Shown here: in pieces, positions 8,868-17,321 of the stretch | Layout: the number at the start of each line of letters is the position of its first letter | Numbering within the stretch: the stretch's first letter is position 1 | Origin: Burkholderia territorii | GTDB lineage: Bacteria > Pseudomonadota > Gammaproteobacteria > Burkholderiales > Burkholderiaceae | DNA: 64,000 nucleotides | Direction: 5' to 3' | Assembly (NCBI RefSeq): GCF_902833055.1 | Contig: NZ_CADFEJ010000014.1 | Span: 1-64,000, forward strand | Notes under the pieces: model-generated | Told to the model about the DNA's origin: nothing | The model's database searches: none | The model's input: the letters and a program-made list of their open reading frames with translations, nothing else | Made by a program: the position numbers and the translations under genes

Positions 8868-9838
8868 GCGTCGGAATCCCTCGTGGCGGGCAGGCCGGCG
8901 CACGCGCGCGCATCGTCGCGGTGCGCGGCGGCGGTGCCGGTCTGCCAGAAATCGAAATAGTTGAACCAGTTGTACGGCGCCGCGCGGCAATACTTGTCGA
9001 GCAGCGCGACGTAGCGCGCGAGCGCCGCGTCGACGGCCGCCGCGCGCGTGTCGCGGCGCACGTCGGAGAAATCGGCGAGCGTCTCGAAGTGCACGTCGTA
9101 GCGGTTGCCGTCGCGATAGAGGCCCGTCATGAACAGCACCGGGCGCCGCAGCATCGCGGCCATGTACAGCGGCCCGAGCGGGAACGCGGCCGGTGCGCCG
9201 AGCAGCGGCAACCGCCGCAGCGACGTGGCCGCATCGTCGAGCAACGTGCGGTCGGCGAGCATGCCGACCATGCAGTTCGCGTCGAGGCGTTCGCGCACCT
9301 TCAGCATCGAGTCGACCTGCCCGAGCGGAATCACTTCCGGTTTCGCGGCCGGGTTCACGGCGGCGAGCGTCGCGTTGATCTTGCGCGCGTTCTCTTCGAA
9401 CATCGTGACGACGACCCGCAGGTCCGCACGCGTGCGGCCGATCGCGCGCACGACTTCGAAGCTGCCGAGGTGCGCGCCCATCAGGAATACGCCGCGCCCG
9501 GCGGCGAGTGCGTCGTCGACGCGCGTTTCGCCATGCAGCCGGATGTCGAACAGATCGAAGCGTCCGTTCATCAGGTAGATGCGGTCGTGGATCGTCGCCG
9601 CGAACGTGAACACGTGCCGGTACACGTCGCGCCAGCGGGCGGGACGGCCGAGCACGCGGCGCAGATAGTCGCGCGACGCCGCGCAGGCGGCTGGCGAGAA
9701 CAGCACGAAATAGGCCGCGATGGCGTGCAGCACGACGCGCGACGGCCGCCGGCCGAACCGCAGCGAGATCCACGTCATCGCACGCAGCAACGCCGCGTTG
9801 CTGCGCTCCTGGCGCTCGGCCCATGCGGTGCGCTTCAT
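8864..9838 (-). CDS. LpxL/HtrB-like lysophospholipid acyltransferase
   Basis: A 324-residue inner-membrane acyltransferase of the LpxL/WaaM type. The HX4E catalytic motif is seen in GAHLGSFEVVRA, followed by the VVTMFEENARKIN segment and a C-terminal APYNWFNYFDFW characteristic of this family. In aryl-polyene clusters such enzymes probably transfer the polyene from ACP to a glycerolipid or sugar carrier (inference); a housekeeping lipid A acyltransferase is less likely because the gene is embedded in the operon with four-base overlaps on both sides (9835-9838 and 8864-8867). Confidence 0.83.
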   Translation of the reverse strand: MKRTAWAERQERSNAALLRAMTWISLRFGRRPSRVVLHAIAAYFVLFSPAACAASRDYLRRVLGRPARWRDVYRHVFTFAATIHDRIYLMNGRFDLFDIRLHGETRVDDALAAGRGVFLMGAHLGSFEVVRAIGRTRADLRVVVTMFEENARKINATLAAVNPAAKPEVIPLGQVDSMLKVRERLDANCMVGMLADRTLLDDAATSLRRLPLLGAPAAFPLGPLYMAAMLRRPVLFMTGLYRDGNRYDVHFETLADFSDVRRDTRAAAVDAALARYVALLDKYCRAAPYNWFNYFDFWQTGTAAAHRDDARACAGLPATRDSDA

Positions 9839-11577
9839 GGTTGTGCACCGTCCTGCGCGGCGGCCGGCGCGGACAGCACACCGGTGGCGACGTCGCGCGC
9901 GCCGGCGCGCAACGTGAAGCGGATCGGGCCGCCCGCTGCCGCATCGAACGCGAGATCGAGCGGCTCGCCGGGCGCGACCGGGCTCAGGAATTTCGCGGAA
10001 GCCAGCCGCCACGTGTGCAGCGGGCGGTTCAGCGATGCGCCGAGTGCCGCGATCGCGTGATCGAGCAGCACGACGCCCGGCACGATCGGATGACCGGGGA
10101 AATGACCGGGCAGCGCAGGGTGGTCGGCGGGTATCGTGAACGCAAGCGGCGCATCCGCAACGACGGGCTCGCTCGCGTTGGCTGTCGCGGTGCGCGCGTG
10201 CCGTGCGACGAGCGCGGCGAGCACGTCGCGCGGCAACTTGCCCGTTTCGTTGCGCGGCAATGCGTCGACGAACACGAGCGGACGCGGCATGAACGCGGGA
10301 TCGATCCGTTCGCGCAGCGCGCGCTGCAGATCCGCCGCGGCGAGCGTCGGCGCGACCACGAGCGCGACGAGCCGCGTGACCGGTTCGCGGGTCGCATCGG
10401 CACCGGCCGGCGCGGCGTCGTCCGGCATGAAGAACACGCCGTCCACGACGCCGGCGATCGCGTTCAGCTGGTGATTCAGATAGGCGAGCGACGTGCGCTT
10501 GCCGGCGATGTTGACGAGATCAGCCTTGCGGCCGTGCAGCAGGAACCGGCCGTCGCCGAGCAGCTCGAGCGCGTCGCCCATCGGCACGGGGGTTTCGACG
10601 TGGCCGCCCGACGCCCACACGGTCGGGCCGCTGTCGTCGCCCGCGTCATGTGCTGCGCGGGCGTCGAGACGGATGCCGGGGAAGAGCTGCCACGTCGCGC
10701 CTTGCGACGTGCGGCGGGTCGCGATCTGGCCGGTCTCGGTGCTGCCGTAGATCTCGACGAGCGGCGCATCGAGCGCGGCCTCGGCTTCGCACGCGAGCTT
10801 CTCCGACAGCGGTGCGGTGGCCGACAGCACGAGCGCGGCCGGCGGCAGCGCGTGGCCGGCCGACAGCAGCGCGCGCAGGTGAATCGGCGACGTGACCAGC
10901 ACGCGCGGCTGCGGGATCGCGGCGAGTTCGTCGCGAATGTCGACCGGGTAGAACGGCTGGCGGTTGCTGAACGCGAGGCCGCCGATCAGCGCGAGCAGCA
11001 CCGTCGATTCGAAGCCGTACATGTGCTGCGCGGGCACGGTGCCGATCAGCGTGGCCGCGCGGCCGTCGAGCAGGCCGAGGCGGTCGGCCGCCGCACGCAC
11101 GCAGCCGACCAGGAAGCCCCAGGTCTTGCGATGCGGCACCGGCGCGCCGGTCGAACCGGACGTGAACACGTACGCCATGATCCGCGACGCGTCGATCTGC
11201 GGCACCTCGCACGGCGCGTCATCCGCGAGGTCGCCGGGCGCGGCGTCCGGATACGCGAAGCGCGGCAGGTCGATCGCGCAGTCCGGCGCGTCGTGCAGGC
11301 AGAACGCGTCCGGCGCGAACGACGCGAGCTGGCGCACCATCTCCGGCGTGTGCGTCGACGGCAGCAGGCTGATCCTGCCGGCGACGAGCGCCGCGCACAG
11401 GCTGACCGCGAAGCGGTAGCGATCGCGGCACACGTTGAACACGTGGTCGCCGACGGGCAGCGCGGCGGCCACGCGCGCGACGTCGGCGACGAACGCGCGC
11501 ACGCTGACGGGCGCACCGTCGCGCCACGCAATCGTCTGATCCGGCGAGGAATGAAACACCAGCGGGTAAGTCGGCAT
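9835..11577 (-). CDS. Aryl:ACP adenylate ligase fused to a C-terminal FabZ-like hotdog domain (XanA2-like)
   Basis: An ANL-family ligase that would activate 3-hydroxybenzoate with ATP and load it on the cluster ACP, as XanA2 does in Xanthomonas. Visible motifs are the phosphate loop TSGSTGAPVPHRKT, IYGSTETGQIATRR, and the C-terminal catalytic-lysine region NETGKLPRDVL. After about residue 470 a second domain begins with HPALPGHFPGHPIVPG, the hallmark of FabZ/FabA-type dehydratases, running to the end. The ATG at 11577 (580 residues) is preferred over a GTG at 11604 because the protein then starts at MPTYPLVF, where the domain begins; neither has a clear ribosome binding site. Stop overlaps the acyltransferase ATG. 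Confidence 0.85.
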   Translation of the reverse strand: MPTYPLVFHSSPDQTIAWRDGAPVSVRAFVADVARVAAALPVGDHVFNVCRDRYRFAVSLCAALVAGRISLLPSTHTPEMVRQLASFAPDAFCLHDAPDCAIDLPRFAYPDAAPGDLADDAPCEVPQIDASRIMAYVFTSGSTGAPVPHRKTWGFLVGCVRAAADRLGLLDGRAATLIGTVPAQHMYGFESTVLLALIGGLAFSNRQPFYPVDIRDELAAIPQPRVLVTSPIHLRALLSAGHALPPAALVLSATAPLSEKLACEAEAALDAPLVEIYGSTETGQIATRRTSQGATWQLFPGIRLDARAAHDAGDDSGPTVWASGGHVETPVPMGDALELLGDGRFLLHGRKADLVNIAGKRTSLAYLNHQLNAIAGVVDGVFFMPDDAAPAGADATREPVTRLVALVVAPTLAAADLQRALRERIDPAFMPRPLVFVDALPRNETGKLPRDVLAALVARHARTATANASEPVVADAPLAFTIPADHPALPGHFPGHPIVPGVVLLDHAIAALGASLNRPLHTWRLASAKFLSPVAPGEPLDLAFDAAAGGPIRFTLRAGARDVATGVLSAPAAAQDGAQP

Positions 11578-11642
11578 AAATCGTCTGAAGCGGGAGACGG
11601 TCACCGGCGCGGCCGCGATGCGGCGCCGCGCCGGTCATGAAT

Positions 11643-12287
11643 TCATCGTGACGGCTGCGTCGACGCACGATATGCGCGCACCGCGTCGACCATTCGCGGC
11701 CGCGCGTCGTGCGGCAGTGCGAAGCGCCGGCACGCATGCTCGGCGGCGAACATCGCGGCGACGAGCGGCAGCGACAGGTAGTTCGCGAACGTCGACCACG
11801 TGACGATCGGCGCGGTCGCGAACAGCAGCGTCGACACGGCGGCGATCGCGACGAAGAACAGCGTCCATGCGAGCGTGATGCGTCGCGTGTAGCGCGCGAC
11901 GGCCGGCGTGATCGTGCCATGGATCATCGTCGCGAAGCGCGTGCACAGCGGCACCTGGCCGGCGGCGAGCGTGCGGCCGAACAGCAGCGCCATCGCGAGG
12001 TTGAAGCTCGCGTGTTCCAGATACAGGCCCCATTCGAAATGGCGCGCGAGCGCGGTGCGCCCGATCCACAGCGCGACGGCGGCCAGCAGCCATGCGGGCA
12101 CCAGCCAGCCACGCCGCGGCGAGCGCCATGCCGCGCCGAGCGCGAGCAGCAGCGGTGGCACGAGCGCCATCGCGAGGCCGAAGCCGTGCGCGCCGTGCGT
12201 GGCGGCCGCGTAGTGCGCGCCGATCTGGTACGCCGCCACTGCGGCGAGCGCGCCGACGCCGCGCGCGATGCCGAGCGGCGAGCTCAT
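11643..12287 (-). CDS. Multi-pass membrane protein of the COG4648 type
   Basis: A 214-residue very hydrophobic protein with about six transmembrane segments (GVGALAAVAAYQIGAHY, LALVPPLLLALGAAW-like, WLLAAVALWIG, and later TLFFVAIAAVSTLLF). It has the conserved HFEWGLYLEHASFN region, which I recognise from the COG4648 proteins that accompany aryl-polyene clusters; their biochemical role is unknown to me. It is the first gene of the leftward arm. A good ribosome binding site (GGAG, 7 bases ahead of the ATG at 12287) fixes the start. The next gene, the ligase, begins 65 bp further on. Confidence 0.8.
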   Translation of the reverse strand: MSSPLGIARGVGALAAVAAYQIGAHYAAATHGAHGFGLAMALVPPLLLALGAAWRSPRRGWLVPAWLLAAVALWIGRTALARHFEWGLYLEHASFNLAMALLFGRTLAAGQVPLCTRFATMIHGTITPAVARYTRRITLAWTLFFVAIAAVSTLLFATAPIVTWSTFANYLSLPLVAAMFAAEHACRRFALPHDARPRMVDAVRAYRASTQPSR

Positions 12288-12871
12288 CGCTGCACTCCGC
12301 GCACGCAACGCATGCGTGCATTGCCGCCGTTGGTCGCGGCACGGCGGCGAACGGGCGGGCAAACCGGGGCGAGGCGAACGGACGGGCGCGGCATGGTTGC
12401 TGGAAACATCGGGTGAATCGAGGCCGGACGCATTCGTCGGGCCATTAAACATCATATGAATGCCGGCCGCGACGCGTGTCCCGGCCGACTGTCGGGCACG
12501 CACATTTTAGGGCCGCGGGGCGGCGGTTCGCGCGCGGCGCGCGCGGGTTTTGTAACCGAATGTATGGCAGCGCACTGAACCTTTCGCGGCGGCGATTCAT
12601 ATCCGCCCGAAGCGGCTCAAGCATCTGCTGCGATCGGGTCCCGAAACCGGGTGCGGCGGGGGCCTTCAGTCTGTAACCATTCCGCGTATACGTGCCGATA
12701 CCCGTTCGTCTAGAATCCGCGTAACTTTTACACACGACCCCCGATTACGCAGGCGGGGAGCCGGCAGACGCCGGAGGGACGGAGATTCGCGCGGGCTTCG
12801 CACGCGCCGGTCGCGCACGACGATTGCCGTTTCCGGGCGCCTCCCGCTGCCATGGCCGCCTGCCCGCAAGC
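12288..12871. promoter_or_regulatory. 584-bp divergent control region of the aryl-polyene cluster
   Basis: No coding sequence is supported here. It separates the leftward arm (membrane protein start 12287) from the rightward arm (ACP start 12872), so both promoters must lie inside or be read through. The centre (about 12430-12740) has more A+T than its surroundings. TAGAAT at 12711-12716 is a 5/6 match to a sigma-70 -10 box for the ACP side, but no good -35 element sits at the right spacing. Confidence 0.5.
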
Positions 12872-13135
12872 ATGATGAACGCACTCGAACAAGAGCTCGC
12901 CACGCTGATCATCGGCGAACTGAATCTCGAAGACGTCCCGCTCGAAACGGTGACGGCCGAGACCCCGCTGTATGGCGAAGGCTTCGGGCTCGACTCCATC
13001 GACATCCTGGAAATCGCGCTGCTGATTTCGAAGAAGTACGGCTTCGAGCTGCGCTCGGACAATCCCGACAACCAGAAGATCTTCGCGACGCTCGGCGCGC
13101 TTGCCGGGTACGTCGCCGCGCATCGCACGAAGTGA
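12872..13135 (+). CDS. Acyl carrier protein of the aryl-polyene cluster (XanC-like)
   Basis: An 87-residue dedicated acyl carrier protein that would carry the aryl starter and growing polyene. The 4'-phosphopantetheine site is Ser42 in the motif GFGLDSIDILE, followed by the second-helix pattern LISKKYGFEL. Two adjacent ATG codons (12872 and 12875) are possible; the first is used. It opens the rightward arm, 132 bp ahead of the ketoreductase gene. Confidence 0.9.
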   Translation: MMNALEQELATLIIGELNLEDVPLETVTAETPLYGEGFGLDSIDILEIALLISKKYGFELRSDNPDNQKIFATLGALAGYVAAHRTK

Positions 13136-13267
13136 CGGCGGCGCGCACGGGCGCGTCGCGGCACGAAGACGATGGCGGCACGAAGACGATGACGGCATGC
13201 GGCGACGGTGGCCGCACGAACCGCCGCCGCGGCGATCGGGAGGAAACGCGATGAACGGAGCAATGCG

Positions 13268-13984
13268 ATGCGTGCGCTCGTAACGGGCGGCAGCGGCGCA
13301 CTCGGGCAGGCGATCTGCACGGCGCTCGCGCAGGCCGGCCACGAAGTCTGGGTGCACGCGAACCGGAATCTCGCGCAGGCGGAGGCGGTCGCGCAGCACA
13401 TCGTCGCGGCCGGCGGCGCGGCGCATGCGATTGCGTTCGACGTGACCGACGCCGATGCGACGCTCGCCGCGCTCGCGCCGTTCATCGACGACGCGCCGGT
13501 GCAGATCCTCGTGAACAACGCGGGCATTCACGACGACGCGCCGATGGCCGGCATGTCGCGCCGGCAGTGGCACAGCGTGATCGACGTGACGCTCAACGGG
13601 TTTTTCAACGTGACGCAGCCGTTGCTGCTGCCGATGATTCGCACGCGGCGCGGCCGGATCGTCAACATCGCGTCGGTCGCGGGCGTGACCGGCAATCGCG
13701 GGCAGGTGAACTACGCGGCCGCGAAGGCGGGGTTGATCGGCGCGACGAAGTCGCTGTCGCTGGAGCTCGCGTCGCGCGGCATCACGGTGAATGCGGTCGC
13801 GCCCGGCATCATCGAATCGCCGATGGCCGACCCTGCGTTTCCCGCCGAACGGATCAGGCAGCTCGTGCCGGCGCAACGCGCGGGCCGGCCCGATGAAGTC
13901 GCGGCGATGGTCGCGTATCTGGTATCCGACGCGGCCGCTTATGTGACGGGGCAGGTGCTGTCCGTCAACGGCGGGCTCGCATGA
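13268..13984 (+). CDS. 3-ketoacyl-ACP reductase (FabG-like) of the aryl-polyene cluster
   Basis: A 238-residue short-chain dehydrogenase that would reduce the beta-keto group made by the ketosynthase. Cofactor loop TGGSGALG at residues 6-13, NNAG at 83-86, catalytic Ser136, Tyr149 and Lys153 (NYAAAKAG), and the terminal NGGLA. The ATG at 13268 has CGGAG eight bases upstream, and the protein then starts right at the Rossmann strand. An ATG at 13251 is out of frame. It is flanked by the ACP and the chorismatase, so the role is aryl-polyene chain reduction, not primary fatty acid synthesis (inference from context). Confidence 0.88.
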   Translation: MRALVTGGSGALGQAICTALAQAGHEVWVHANRNLAQAEAVAQHIVAAGGAAHAIAFDVTDADATLAALAPFIDDAPVQILVNNAGIHDDAPMAGMSRRQWHSVIDVTLNGFFNVTQPLLLPMIRTRRGRIVNIASVAGVTGNRGQVNYAAAKAGLIGATKSLSLELASRGITVNAVAPGIIESPMADPAFPAERIRQLVPAQRAGRPDEVAAMVAYLVSDAAAYVTGQVLSVNGGLA

Positions 13985-14081
13985 CGATGCGCACGGCGTC
14001 GGCCTGACGCGACGCAACGGCGCGCAACGCGGGGCGTGGCCACGATGGCGCGCATCCGCATCGCATAGTGAGGAAATCGAA

Positions 14082-15371
14082 GTGTCAGTGCATCCAGTCG
14101 ACGCCGAACGGCGAGCGTCTTCCATGTCGTCCGCCCCGGCCGTGCTCGCGCGCGAACCCGTGGCGAGCGCGGCGGCCGCATCGCACGCGGGCATGTCGTC
14201 GGCAGCGAACGGCGGCGACCGTGCGTTGCGGCTCGTCCGGATCGATCATGCGCGGCTGGCTGCACTGCTGGATGCCGGGCAGCAACGGGCCGACGCATTC
14301 GACCGCGCGTTTCCCGGCGCGCTCGGGGCGGTCTGCATCGGCGCGGCCGGCGCGCCGACCGACGCGATGGCCCGCATGCTCGCCGCCGCCGCGCCCGACC
14401 TGCCGCTCGCACCGGTGCAGATGGCGCTGCTCGACGCCGGCGGCCACGCAGGCGCGGGCGCGGTCTGCGAAATCTGGCAGTGCGACGCGCCCGACCTGCG
14501 CAGCGAGCGACGCGGCGCGCTGCAGTATCGCTACAGCGAAACGGCGGGGCTCGCGTTCGGCAGCATCGTCGTGCGGGAACAGGCGGAAGCGATCGATGCC
14601 GATCGCGATGGCGGCACGCCGCTCGAGCGCGCCACATACGATGCGTACCGCACGCTGTTCGACGTGCTCGATATGCTCGGCATTGCACATGCGCTGCGAA
14701 TCTGGAACACCGTGCCCGCGATCAACGCGCTGCAGTTCGGGATCGAGCGCTATCGTCAGTTCAATATCGGCAGGCAGCGCGCGTTCGACGCGTGCCGCCG
14801 CGCACTGACGGGCAGTGTGCCGGCGGCCTGCGCGCTCGGCTCGATCGCGCCGGTCACGGGCGACGCGCCGCCGGCCGCGCCGCTCGCGATCCATTTCATC
14901 GCGAGCCGCACGCCGGCCGATCCGGTCGAGAATCCGCGTCAGGTCAGCGCGTATCACTATCCGGCGGAATACGGGCCGCGTGCGCCGACGTTCGCGCGCG
15001 CGGCCGCGTGGCCTGCCGACGAAGCGTCGCCGCTGCTGTTCGTATCGGGCACCGCGAGCATCGTCGGGCATCGCACCGTGCATCGCGGCGACGTCGTCGC
15101 GCAAACGCGCGAGACGATCGCGAACCTGGCCGCCGTGCTCGAGCAGGCCGCGCGGCAGGGGCACGGCGCTTTCACGCTCGCCGACCTGAGCTACCGCGTC
15201 TACGTGCGCGACGCCGGCGATGCCGCGGCGCTCGCCGCGATCGAACGCACGCTGCGCGAGGCGGCGGGCGCCGCCGTGCGGCCGTTGTTCGTCCACGCGG
15301 ACGTGTGCCGCGACGATCTGCTGGTCGAGATCGACGCGAGCGCCGGCCATCCGCTGGAGCACCTGTCGTGA
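14082..15371 (+). CDS. Chorismatase / 3-hydroxybenzoate synthase (XanB2/Hyg5-like, 'pteridine-dependent deoxygenase-like')
   Basis: A 429-residue protein of the chorismatase family (RidA-like fold, FkbO/Hyg5/XanB2 group) that converts chorismate to hydroxybenzoate. XanB2 of Xanthomonas makes 3-HBA for xanthomonadin and 4-HBA for ubiquinone; here 3-HBA supply to the ligase is the simple reading. Visible family landmarks are AYHYPAEYGPRAPTFARA, LLFVSGTASIVGHRTVHRGD and the C-terminal DLSYRVYVRD...LFVHADVCRDDLLVEIDA (given in parts). The GTG start at 14082 has GAGGA eight bases ahead; an ATG at 14124 is an alternative. The product specificity (3-HBA, 4-HBA or dihydroxy acid) cannot be read from sequence by eye. 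Confidence 0.87.
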   Translation: MSVHPVDAERRASSMSSAPAVLAREPVASAAAASHAGMSSAANGGDRALRLVRIDHARLAALLDAGQQRADAFDRAFPGALGAVCIGAAGAPTDAMARMLAAAAPDLPLAPVQMALLDAGGHAGAGAVCEIWQCDAPDLRSERRGALQYRYSETAGLAFGSIVVREQAEAIDADRDGGTPLERATYDAYRTLFDVLDMLGIAHALRIWNTVPAINALQFGIERYRQFNIGRQRAFDACRRALTGSVPAACALGSIAPVTGDAPPAAPLAIHFIASRTPADPVENPRQVSAYHYPAEYGPRAPTFARAAAWPADEASPLLFVSGTASIVGHRTVHRGDVVAQTRETIANLAAVLEQAARQGHGAFTLADLSYRVYVRDAGDAAALAAIERTLREAAGAAVRPLFVHADVCRDDLLVEIDASAGHPLEHLS

Positions 15372-15487
15372 AGCGCGCGGGCCTGTCGCTGCGCGAACCG
15401 TCGCCCGGCGTCGACCAGTCCGGTCCGCGCTCGTCGGCCGGTCATACACTTTTGTCAGGATCCTTGTCTTCGCAATCGGCCGTTCCC

Positions 15488-16294
15488 ATGTCCAAGCTGC
15501 ACGCCTCGTCGACCCATCTCGTACTGATTCCGAGCTACAACCCAGGCGTCAAGGTCGACACGACCGTGCGCAACGCCCGCGCGCAGTGGAATCCGGTGTG
15601 GGTCGTCGTCGACGGCAGCACCGACGGCAGCGCCGAGCGGCTGCAGGCGATGGCCGAGCGCGACCCCGGGCTGCGCGTGATCGTGCTGCCGGAGAACCGC
15701 GGCAAGGGCGCCGCGGTGTTGGCCGGGCTCGACGCGGCGGCCGCGAGCGGCTTCACGCACGTGCTGACGATGGACTCCGACGGCCAGCACCCGGCCGACC
15801 TGATTCCCGAGTTCATGGCCGCGTCGCAGGCGGCGCCGGACGCGATGGTGCTGGGCCTGCCGAAGTTCGACGCGAGCGCGCCGCAACTGCGCGTGCAGGG
15901 CCGTCGGCTGTCGAACGGATGGGCCGACCTCGAGACGCTGTGGGCCGGGATCGGCGATTCGCTGTACGGCTTTCGCGTGTACCCGGTCGCGCCGCTCGCC
16001 GCGATCATGCATCGCCAGCCGTGGATGCGCGGCTTCGACTTCGATCCGGAAGCCGCCGTGCGGCTGTGCTGGGCCGGGGTGCGGCCGATCCGCATCGACG
16101 CGCCGGTGCGCTACTTCGGCGCGCACGAGGGCGGCGTGTCGCATTTCCACTACGGCCGCGACAACGCGCTGCTCGTGTGGATGCACCTGCGGCTCTTCGC
16201 CGGTTTCGTGGTGCGGCTGCCGATGCTGGTCGCGCGGCGGCTCACGCGCCGCTCGCATGCCGCGCTCAGCCGATCGTCCGGCCGCGGCGATTGA
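15488..16294 (+). CDS. Family 2 glycosyltransferase of the aryl-polyene cluster
   Basis: A GT-A fold glycosyltransferase, 268 residues from the ATG used. Motifs are LVLIPSYNPG, VVVDGSTDGS, ENRGKGAAVLAGL and the metal/nucleotide-binding TMDSDGQHP; a later YFGAHEGGVSHF and a hydrophobic C-terminal stretch near HLRLFAGFVVRLPMLV suggest membrane attachment. It would transfer a sugar to the lipid or pigment. The domain starts at the ATG at 15488, but a GTG at 15368 in the same frame overlaps the chorismatase stop (GTGA) and has GGAG eight bases ahead, so a 40-residue extension is possible. Confidence 0.85.
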   Translation: MSKLHASSTHLVLIPSYNPGVKVDTTVRNARAQWNPVWVVVDGSTDGSAERLQAMAERDPGLRVIVLPENRGKGAAVLAGLDAAAASGFTHVLTMDSDGQHPADLIPEFMAASQAAPDAMVLGLPKFDASAPQLRVQGRRLSNGWADLETLWAGIGDSLYGFRVYPVAPLAAIMHRQPWMRGFDFDPEAAVRLCWAGVRPIRIDAPVRYFGAHEGGVSHFHYGRDNALLVWMHLRLFAGFVVRLPMLVARRLTRRSHAALSRSSGRGD

Positions 16295-16444
16295 GGGCTG
16301 GATTGTCGTCAATTCGTTGATCGATCGCGTCTTTCATTCCGGATCGTTCGGTAATCAAGTTGTCATTCGATGTAAACATCTGGTAATTTTCTGCCGGATT
16401 ATGCAAAATCGCCGCTCTCAAATACAACTACCGAGGGATCCGGG

Positions 16445-17206
16445 ATGCATATCAAGAAAGCGGCGGCAGCGTGTGGCATGGCGTTCCTGTTGAGCGCATG
16501 CGGCGGGGTGCAGAATCTCGACGCGAACAGCCTGACGTCGGCGGGGACCAGTCTGGTCAAGGCGGCGACGCTGTCGGACAGCGACATCGCGGCGCTGTCG
16601 AACGACTCGTGCAAGGCGAGCGACGCCGAATCGAAGATCGCCGCGCCGAACAGCGCGTATTCGAAGCGCCTGGCGAAGGTGATGAAGGGCTTCGGCGACA
16701 TGACGCTGAACGGCCAGAAGATCAACTACAAGGTCTACATGACCAAGGACGTCAACGCGTGGGCGATGGGCAATGGCTGCGTGCGCGTGTACAGCGGCCT
16801 GATGGACATGATGAACGACGACGAACTGCGCGGCGTGATCGGTCATGAAATGGGCCACGTCGCGCTGGGTCACTCGAAGAAGGCGATGCAGACCGCCTAC
16901 GCGGTCAGCGCGGCACGCACCGCGGCCGGCGCGGCATCGCCGGGCGTCGCGGCCCTGACGAGCTCGCAGCTCGGCGACATCACCGAGAAGTTCATCAACG
17001 CGCAGTTCTCGCAGACGCAGGAAAGCGCGGCCGACGACTACTCGTTCGATCTGCTGAAGCAGAAGAACATGAACCAGAAGGGCCTCGTCACCGCGTTCCA
17101 GAAGCTTGCGCAACTCGATGGCGGCAAGAGCTCGATGATGAGCTCGCACCCGTCGTCGGCGAGCCGTGCGCAGCACATCCAGGATCGCATCGCGAAGGGC
17201 AGCTGA
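16445..17206 (+). CDS. M48-family zinc metalloprotease, lipoprotein (LoiP/YggG-like)
   Basis: A 253-residue outer-membrane or periplasmic peptidase. A lipoprotein signal peptide ends in the lipobox LLSAC with Cys19. The zinc site is HEMGH at residues 134-138 (VIGHEMGHVALGH), with a downstream Glu-containing QESAADDYSFDLL that supplies the third ligand in M48 enzymes. Known relatives degrade misfolded envelope proteins. The ATG at 16445 follows a GGGATCCGGG-like ribosome binding site. The gene stands alone, 150 bp after the pigment cluster, and ends in a clear terminator. Confidence 0.9.
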   Translation: MHIKKAAAACGMAFLLSACGGVQNLDANSLTSAGTSLVKAATLSDSDIAALSNDSCKASDAESKIAAPNSAYSKRLAKVMKGFGDMTLNGQKINYKVYMTKDVNAWAMGNGCVRVYSGLMDMMNDDELRGVIGHEMGHVALGHSKKAMQTAYAVSAARTAAGAASPGVAALTSSQLGDITEKFINAQFSQTQESAADDYSFDLLKQKNMNQKGLVTAFQKLAQLDGGKSSMMSSHPSSASRAQHIQDRIAKGS

Positions 17207-17254
17207 TCGCCGTCCGGTGCGCCGGCCGCGTCCGGCGCGCTGGATAACGAAAGA

Positions 17255-17290
17255 CCCCCACGCTCTTGCGGGCGTGGGGGTTTCGTTTTT
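17255..17290 (+). terminator. Rho-independent terminator after the M48 protease
   Basis: Perfect 9-bp stem CCCCCACGC (17255-17263) / GCGTGGGGG (17272-17280) with an 8-base loop, followed by TTTCGTTTTT. Confidence 0.93.
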
Positions 17291-17321
17291 CGGCGAACGG
17301 GGAAACGGCCGCGCCGCTCGC

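Noticed and set aside
13251..13283. An 11-codon frame ahead of the ketoreductase, which might be a leader peptide
   Set aside because: It has a ribosome binding site, but no regulatory codon run or hairpin structure follows, and its stop lies inside the ketoreductase start region; more likely chance.
14480..16294. A 604-codon frame covering chorismatase and glycosyltransferase
   Set aside because: Only the last 268-308 codons match a glycosyltransferase; the first part is an out-of-frame reading of the chorismatase gene.
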